A stretch of DNA of 64,000 nucleotides from assembly GCA_023212645.1 (NCBI GenBank), contig JALBYC010000019.1:1-64000 (forward strand), in the 5' to 3' direction. The stretch comes from Farysia itapuensis (Eukaryota > Basidiomycota > Ustilaginomycetes > Ustilaginales > Ustilaginaceae). The notes below the pieces were generated by a model. The model searched no databases, was not told the DNA's origin, and was given only the letters and a program-made list of their open reading frames with translations. Positions 58,546 to 64,000 of the stretch are shown piece after piece; position 1 is the stretch's first letter, and each line of letters starts with the position of its first letter. The position numbers and the translations under genes are program-made.

Positions 58546-61500
58546 CTATCGGCTGGCTACATCCAGCGCCTTGAGAACTAGCGAGAGGCCAAGGTCCGAG
58601 GCTGTTATTGGGTCCATAAGTGTTTCGTGAATTGACGCTAGTGCTTTGACGCAAGCCACCTTGCCGCCTGGTCCCAGCATGAATCCAGCCTGTGCGGGTG
58701 CATACGAGATCACAATTTCGCGTGCACGTTCGGCTGTCTTGTACTTTGCCTCTTCTGTCCGGTCTCGTCCGCGTTGTGTGTCCCACCGACCATCGGGCCA
58801 GAAGCTTTCTGTCAAATCGTTGATCCACTGAGCAAACTTGTCTGAGTTGAGTGCCGCAGCAGCGTTGTTGAAGGTCGCTTCCACTGAGCTGGCGTATGTC
58901 GTCCGAACAACTTGTTCTAGTACGCGCAGCATGCCACGCCGCAGTGTCCAGCCTCCCTGCAAGTTGAAAGCTTCGTCAGCCACGGCAAAGATGGATGCCA
59001 AGATCATGTCCAAGTCTCGTGCGCTGAGCTCGGAGGTCTCCCGTGGTGCGGGCGAGCTCGCTCTCGACACGAAGGCTGACGTATCGCTTTGTGCTGAAGG
59101 TGGAACAGAAGTGTCCTGTGAGCTGTGCATGCCCTGATCTGGAACCCGTGTGACAGGTTTCGACTTTGGCGTTGTGTCTATCTGCCTAGAAGCAGTACCT
59201 TTCGGTGTCAAAACTGCGCTTGCATCACGCATAGTTGCCACTCCAGCAGATAAGCCAACCGGATCAATGCCGGAAGATTGAACTCCAAATCCAATCTTGG
59301 CCGACTTGCCCACGTTGGCAATGTTCTTGCCAATGCTACCCAGGAAGGCACCAGGTCCGCCTTTGCGTCGCACATCTTCATTTGAGGCGCCCGCGCGATC
59401 CCGATCGAAAAAGGAGCGAGTCACGCTGACGTTGGCCAGATGTTGTGCAACGTCCGGCGAAAGGAGCTCAGCCAGATAGAGTTCAAGGACATGACAGAGC
59501 TGAGTGCTATTCATACCTTTGGCCCGTGGCAGACGTGGCAAATTCACGCTAGAACGTGGCAGCCTCTGCAGAGCAGCGTCCATCTGCTCGAATTCGAACC
59601 ACTTGCGAACCAGCACGAAGCCGTCTCCGTTGGCGCCGACACTTTCAACGAAAACCATGACCTCGAAAGATCGCACATCCACGGATCTTGGGCTTTCGGC
59701 GTTTGCGCTGACATCCACCACTGCCACGGAAGGCTTGTGCTTTTCCATACTTGCACGCTTTGGCATTGGCTCATCGGTTTGGGTTGTGCTGAGCCTGGAA
59801 ACGCCTGGAGATGTGCGTGGCGGCGCGGATGGCGCTCGTGGAGGTACTGACATTGGTCGAGGTGGTCCGGGAGGAGGTCCCATGACAGTGCTTGGAGGGA
59901 CTGACGGCGCTCGTGGAGGTGATTGGGCTGTCAGATGCGAATGAACACTGGGAGCCGTCAGCTTCTTGCGAGGTTCATACCTGAGCGAGGGCCGATCAGA
60001 GTCAAAGCTTGAGAAGGAAGACCGATTTTCCCGGTCTAAGAACGCTCTCAACGGCTGTGCTTCGGGTGAAGCAATGCGCAAAGGACTTTCGACGCCTGCG
60101 TTCTGAGTACTGTTTGAAACAAAGGCAGTGTACAGCTGCACTAAACGCAGGACTACTTGCTCGCGGAGTGGTTCCACCACATCCATGTTGGCGCACCATT
60201 CTAAATTCGTCAGAACTTGTTGTGCGCTGCGTCGAACGAGCACGGGCTGCGACCCATCGTATGTTGGCGGCAGAGAGCCTGGCAAATGATCCAATGCTTT
60301 GGTCAGTATACCACTGGCATCGGCCCGGAAAGTCTGTTCGTCGAGGCTGGCGAAATCCATAACACTTGCAAGTGTATTGAGCTGAGTGTGTAGACGCAGG
60401 AGCATCTCACCTTCGTTGGGCGCGGCGTACGGATTGGCAGAATCCTCGAGGAAATTTTCGAATGCCTCGTAGGTGGACGATCCTCGGTCCGACAACAAGT
60501 CAAGCACAGCAGTGGTTGGGTCGTCATCGGTGTCAAAGCTGTGGTTGGACGCAATGACGGCGGCAATGGGAGCAGGACTGACTAGAGGTACGGCGTCGAA
60601 AGTGCCTCTTTCTGGAGTATCAGGAATATCAAAGGCCCAGCTGCGGTCTGCTTCCTGCTCAGCCTGCTGAGGGTTGTCCACGGACAGAGCACGCAAATTC
60701 TGGCGGATTGAAGCTGGCAAAGGTGGCTGTGTGATGTTCGGAGGCATATCGAGGTGATCAATACGCGGACTGCGACCTGTTCCAGCCTCTATACTATTCT
60801 CCACAAAGGTTGACGTTTGTCGTCGCGGTGAGCTGCGGCCGTTGCGTGATGAGGAGTCTGTTGGAACCACTAGAAGGTTGCCGAACTCGTCGACGGTCCC
60901 TCCAACAACATCTACAGCTCGTTCTGCAGCATCGGCTAGCGCTCCTAGTGCGCCAGTCGCGAGCCCGCCAAGCGCGGCGAAGGGCCCAGAGGTTTGCGTT
61001 TTGCGTGGTGGCGTGATTCGTGATTGCGGCAATGGCTTCGTTGAAGAACGTACAGGCAAACTCGGCGGTCGCGCTCGGTGGTTGGGCTCCAATACGGGGA
61101 AGCTGTCCAATTCTCGCTGAGTAGAGCTATCGAGCGGCCTTTGCGGCAAGATTGGCGAGGAGAGATTGGGTGGCTGTGTAGGCATGCTCACGTTCTTGAG
61201 ATGCTCAACCTCGATTGGCGATAGCGTTTGGCCTTCTAGTCTAGTTTCCGAGGCCGGTTCCGCCATTTGTACAATCTTTTGATTGATAAAGTCTGGGTCA
61301 CTGATGTTCTGAACCACCTGCCAAGCCTGTTTAGCTACGATCTCGGTGAGCAAGAGCACGACGACCGGACTAGACCTTTCCGACTGTGGCAGATTGCGTG
61401 CAAGCAGCCTTCGAACAGCTTTCCTAAGCGAGTCAATGCGGGCTGTGGTGCTGGGCCAAGTCGATTGGGACATGGCTGCTGCAGCCCCGTACGCGGACGA

Positions 61501-62208
61501 TGGAGAGTTGGGACGCGAATTGGCGCGAGCCAAGATTCGTCGTCGCCGTAGAGAGGAAAGCAAGACACTCTGCACAGTGAGAAGCACTTCGGCAGCAACA
61601 TTGGCACTCTCCAACGGCCGCGTGCGGAGGTAGACACTAGCAGCGAGATGTGAGATGCCGGCTTCGGCTGAGACAAGAAAGTTGGGATGAGCAAAAGTGT
61701 TGCCGTCATACCAGTTCTGAACAAAATCGCGGATGACAAGCCGGATCATCTTCTGACTGCTGTCATGCAGAGGCTTGGGCAACGTGCTCAACGGAAGCAG
61801 CTGACGATCCGGAGACATGGAGTCTGTGCTAGACTCTAAACCTACTCCTTCGTGCTTGGATCTCTCCGCGCTGTCCATCGTGCTGACATCTTCGCCTAAG
61901 CTCGAAAGTAAGAATCTGGCGGGGTCATACTTGCCGAAGCGCCCCTTTCCATCTTGAGGTGGTAGTTCGAGGAGGGTTCGTATCCATGGGTTGCATAGCA
62001 ACAATGCAGATACAGCAACCACGAGCACAGTGTTGAACAGGCCAGCTCTTAACAAGGCTGCAGAGAGGGCAACAGTGAGACCAAGGTACAAGAGCTGCGC
62101 ATTGTTCGCAGCAGGAGCGCTGCTGACAGCACTTTGGGCAGGGTCACCATTGTCATGCTTGAGCGGAGCAGCAGGATCGCGCCTCCCTTCTGCGCTGTTC
62201 TCCGCCAT
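58546..62208 (-). CDS. Membrane-anchored PXA-PX-Nexin_C sorting nexin (Mdm1/Snx13-like)
   Basis: 1220 residues, ATG at 62206-62208. A hydrophobic N-terminal anchor (LLYLGLTVALSAALLRAGLF and the next span) is followed by a PXA domain (residues about 150-310: SSQKMIRLVIRDFVQNWYDG, LLTEIVAKQAWQVVQNISDPDFINQKI). A conserved helical region and Pro-rich linker come next. A PX domain lies at about 860-960 (FEVMVFVESVGANGDGFVLV...LPRLPRAKG), and a Nexin_C domain is at the C-terminus. I could not make out an RGS domain, which Mdm1 and Snx13 have. Such proteins sit in the endoplasmic reticulum and tether it to vacuoles, endosomes or lipid droplets. The PX loop motif is degenerate, so lipid binding is uncertain. 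Confidence 0.82.
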   Translation of the reverse strand: MAENSAEGRRDPAAPLKHDNGDPAQSAVSSAPAANNAQLLYLGLTVALSAALLRAGLFNTVLVVAVSALLLCNPWIRTLLELPPQDGKGRFGKYDPARFLLSSLGEDVSTMDSAERSKHEGVGLESSTDSMSPDRQLLPLSTLPKPLHDSSQKMIRLVIRDFVQNWYDGNTFAHPNFLVSAEAGISHLAASVYLRTRPLESANVAAEVLLTVQSVLLSSLRRRRILARANSRPNSPSSAYGAAAAMSQSTWPSTTARIDSLRKAVRRLLARNLPQSERSSPVVVLLLTEIVAKQAWQVVQNISDPDFINQKIVQMAEPASETRLEGQTLSPIEVEHLKNVSMPTQPPNLSSPILPQRPLDSSTQRELDSFPVLEPNHRARPPSLPVRSSTKPLPQSRITPPRKTQTSGPFAALGGLATGALGALADAAERAVDVVGGTVDEFGNLLVVPTDSSSRNGRSSPRRQTSTFVENSIEAGTGRSPRIDHLDMPPNITQPPLPASIRQNLRALSVDNPQQAEQEADRSWAFDIPDTPERGTFDAVPLVSPAPIAAVIASNHSFDTDDDPTTAVLDLLSDRGSSTYEAFENFLEDSANPYAAPNEGEMLLRLHTQLNTLASVMDFASLDEQTFRADASGILTKALDHLPGSLPPTYDGSQPVLVRRSAQQVLTNLEWCANMDVVEPLREQVVLRLVQLYTAFVSNSTQNAGVESPLRIASPEAQPLRAFLDRENRSSFSSFDSDRPSLRYEPRKKLTAPSVHSHLTAQSPPRAPSVPPSTVMGPPPGPPRPMSVPPRAPSAPPRTSPGVSRLSTTQTDEPMPKRASMEKHKPSVAVVDVSANAESPRSVDVRSFEVMVFVESVGANGDGFVLVRKWFEFEQMDAALQRLPRSSVNLPRLPRAKGMNSTQLCHVLELYLAELLSPDVAQHLANVSVTRSFFDRDRAGASNEDVRRKGGPGAFLGSIGKNIANVGKSAKIGFGVQSSGIDPVGLSAGVATMRDASAVLTPKGTASRQIDTTPKSKPVTRVPDQGMHSSQDTSVPPSAQSDTSAFVSRASSPAPRETSELSARDLDMILASIFAVADEAFNLQGGWTLRRGMLRVLEQVVRTTYASSVEATFNNAAAALNSDKFAQWINDLTESFWPDGRWDTQRGRDRTEEAKYKTAERAREIVISYAPAQAGFMLGPGGKVACVKALASIHETLMDPITASDLGLSLVLKALDVASR

Positions 62209-62473
62209 TGTGTGGCAATCTGGTTCGGAAGCAAGCTTTGCTCTACTTGTTCATGTCAGCGTCGAGCACAGATCATCAAACGGTGTTGGTGACGCCGAGA
62301 AGACTGTGTCACGTTGAGGGAATTTGATTGCCGCAAATAGCACCGTCAACTCACGCGTAAATTGTGGCTCTTTTAATTGCACAAAATCATTCTTGACTCG
62401 GATCATCAAAGGAGCTATCTCGGCGAGACACACAAAGGGACAAGTACACATGCTTCATTGCAAGTACTTGAAA

Positions 62474-63370
62474 CTAATCGTCGCCTTCCGAATCCTCGTC
62501 TCCCTCGACTTCGGCATTTTCCTTTTCGACTCGCGCCATGAGTTGCTCGAGCTCCTGGTCTTCCACCTCTGAGACAGTCTTTGGCTTCATCTTGATATTC
62601 ACATCTCCGCCGTTGGCCTTGATGCTCTCGCTGATCTTCTCCAATGCCTGTTCCATGAGCGTGATGCCGCCAGTCTTGTCTGTCGAGTTGGTGATGAGCA
62701 CGTAGAGTGGGGGTGCCACTAGCTTGATCTTGATGGGAATTGCCTCGGATGACACTGCCTCGCCGGCCCGAAGCGCATTCTTGACAGCATCAATGCCTTC
62801 GTAGCCGAAGCAGGTAACTTCAACGTCTGCCCTGATCTTGACGGGCTGTGGCGTCATTCTGCGGGCAATGTTGGACTGCAGCTCCTTGCGTACATCGTCA
62901 TCCATCTGGATGTTCTCAAACGTCTTGTCCATATCCAAGATGGCCAGCTTGAAAGCATCAAATGCATGGCCGTACCTGTCGTGCAGCGGGAAGACTATGT
63001 TGTCGTACAGATCCTCTACCTCTCGTCCCAATTTGCCGGCGACGTGAGCGATGATGCTGTGTACTGCTTTTGACTTTGTGAACTGATCTTCGCACTTGAC
63101 TACGTCTTCCGGCGAGACTCGACGTTTTGATAGATCGATGTAGCCTTTTTCCTTGTCGACTCGCAACACAACGACGACTTCATTCCTGCCTACTCGGATA
63201 AGCTTCTGAATGGAGCGGATACGACGCCTGGACAATTCTGAGAGCAAGATCATTCCTTCTGCGCCGTCGTATTCGAGCAGCTTGACGTAAGCGCCCATCT
63301 CGGCAATCTGCTGCACTTGACACATGACCACCTCGTCCACATCGGGTAGCTCCTTCTTGTAGAAACGCAT
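62474..63370 (-). CDS. SUI2: Translation initiation factor eIF2 alpha
   Basis: 298 residues, ATG at 63368-63370. N-terminal S1 RNA-binding domain with MILLSELSRRRIRS; Ser47 here equals the regulatory Ser51 of other eukaryotes, the target of Gcn2-type kinases. The helical domain and the C-terminal alpha-beta domain follow, with an acidic tail (EVEGDEDSEGDD) usual for fungi. It carries initiator tRNA to the 40S subunit as part of eIF2. Divergent from the F-box-like gene by 288 bp. Confidence 0.97.
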   Translation of the reverse strand: MRFYKKELPDVDEVVMCQVQQIAEMGAYVKLLEYDGAEGMILLSELSRRRIRSIQKLIRVGRNEVVVVLRVDKEKGYIDLSKRRVSPEDVVKCEDQFTKSKAVHSIIAHVAGKLGREVEDLYDNIVFPLHDRYGHAFDAFKLAILDMDKTFENIQMDDDVRKELQSNIARRMTPQPVKIRADVEVTCFGYEGIDAVKNALRAGEAVSSEAIPIKIKLVAPPLYVLITNSTDKTGGITLMEQALEKISESIKANGGDVNIKMKPKTVSEVEDQELEQLMARVEKENAEVEGDEDSEGDD

Positions 63371-63658
63371 GCTGATCTATGCTAGCACCCTGTCGTTGAT
63401 GGGTAGTGCTGGTGAACGACGTGGCTGCTTGGATTCGGAATTTTCGCAAGGTCATGTAGGTGTGAGAAGAATCAAGCAAAGGCTCACACGTGACTTTGCT
63501 ACCGGCCGTATAACCCTTCTTGCGCAGCTGCGAGCCTGCGAATTCACGATTCTGTGATTCCTCACCTCGGTGCCTGGTCAGGTGTGGAGGTTCGAGGGTT
63601 TTGGTTTTCTTGTCCAAAATTTGGCCTCCATCTTTCTTTGACAGCGATATCTGTCCGC

Positions 63659-64000
63659 ATGAAGCGGAAGGCAGTCCAAAGCGCAGCAGAAGTCTCGTCG
63701 AAGGCTGTCAAGATAGATCCCGCCCAGCTTCGCGTTGGTCTGAATAACCTTCCGCTGGAGATACTGTACGAAATCTTTATCGAGTCAAGATCGACATACC
63801 TACCTTTGATCAACCGTCATTTCTGGCAATGTCTTCTTCAAGCCCCCAATATCGTCAAATTTGAATACTTAGCCCAGCTGTGGGAAGATATGCACCCACA
63901 GAACTTCCCATGCTTGAAGGGAGCGAAGAGATGTGCTTCGGTCGCCCACGCACACAGCGGCAAGGGAGACATCCACGAGCGGAGGATTCGCCTGAACAGT
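63659..64000 (+). CDS. F-box-like protein, 5' part only
   Basis: An ATG at 63659 opens a frame of 114 codons that runs off the window without a stop. After a short basic N-terminus it has LNNLPLEILYEIFIESRSTYLPLINRHFWQ, the pattern of an F-box (LPxEIxxxIF, then a helix ending in xFW). F-box proteins present targets to SCF ubiquitin ligases. The rest, including any substrate-binding repeats, is outside the window. Confidence 0.7.
   Translation, partial: MKRKAVQSAAEVSSKAVKIDPAQLRVGLNNLPLEILYEIFIESRSTYLPLINRHFWQCLLQAPNIVKFEYLAQLWEDMHPQNFPCLKGAKRCASVAHAHSGKGDIHERRIRLNS

Overview
This is fungal nuclear DNA, most likely from a basidiomycete of the smut lineage (Ustilaginomycotina, probably Ustilaginales). 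The basis is few, short introns (56-81 nt) with GTRAGT-type donors and CTRAC-like branch points, tightly packed genes on both strands with mixed functions and no operons, long Ser/Thr-rich low-complexity arms on regulatory proteins, and intergenic TCACGA/GTGAGT palindromes. The lineage is an inference; nothing here names a species.

Layout. 1-3.9 kb: a broken Ty3/gypsy-type gag on the minus strand, then about 3.1 kb of gene-free, degenerate repetitive DNA. 4-14 kb: a Zn2Cys6 transcription factor with an unusual zinc cluster, GPN1 GTPase, an Oca/Siw14-type phosphatase relative with no catalytic Arg, a Brr6/Brl1 nuclear-envelope protein, and a small three-exon gene for a hydrophilic 83-residue protein. 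14-20.4 kb: a single stop-free ORF joining a mitochondrial calcium uniporter (MCU) to 4-hydroxybenzoate polyprenyltransferase (COQ2), a secreted cell-wall or effector-like protein, and cytochrome c heme lyase. 21-33.6 kb: a large CaMKK/Elm1-type kinase, RSA3, MCM2, farnesyl diphosphate synthase and dynactin p62. 33.6-45.3 kb: Bud6/Aip3, HGH1, a hypothetical ORF, a second C6 transcription factor and an HMG-box factor. 46-53.7 kb: DNA polymerase delta catalytic subunit, NOP2, and a peroxisomal Pcs60-type acyl-CoA synthetase. 54-55.5 kb: two tandem decayed copies of an unrecognised gene family. 56.5-64 kb: a cytochrome b5-acyl-CoA dehydrogenase fusion, a PXA-PX sorting nexin, eIF2-alpha, and the start of an F-box-like gene that runs off the window.

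Most genes are housekeeping and unlinked in function, often in divergent pairs with 200-360 bp shared promoters or convergent pairs with less than 130 bp between stops. Functional echoes are two S-phase replication genes (MCM2, POL3) with ACGCGT boxes upstream, two mitochondrial biogenesis genes (MCU-COQ2 and CYC3), and two probable peroxisomal acyl-CoA enzymes ending in AKL and ARL either side of the decayed family.

The most unusual object is the MCU-COQ2 ORF. There is no ATG between the two halves, and a second presequence-like stretch lies at the junction, so it looks like one precursor that may be cut into two mitochondrial inner-membrane proteins. Gene boundaries were set by reading ATG codons, splice sites and frame by eye; no database search was possible.
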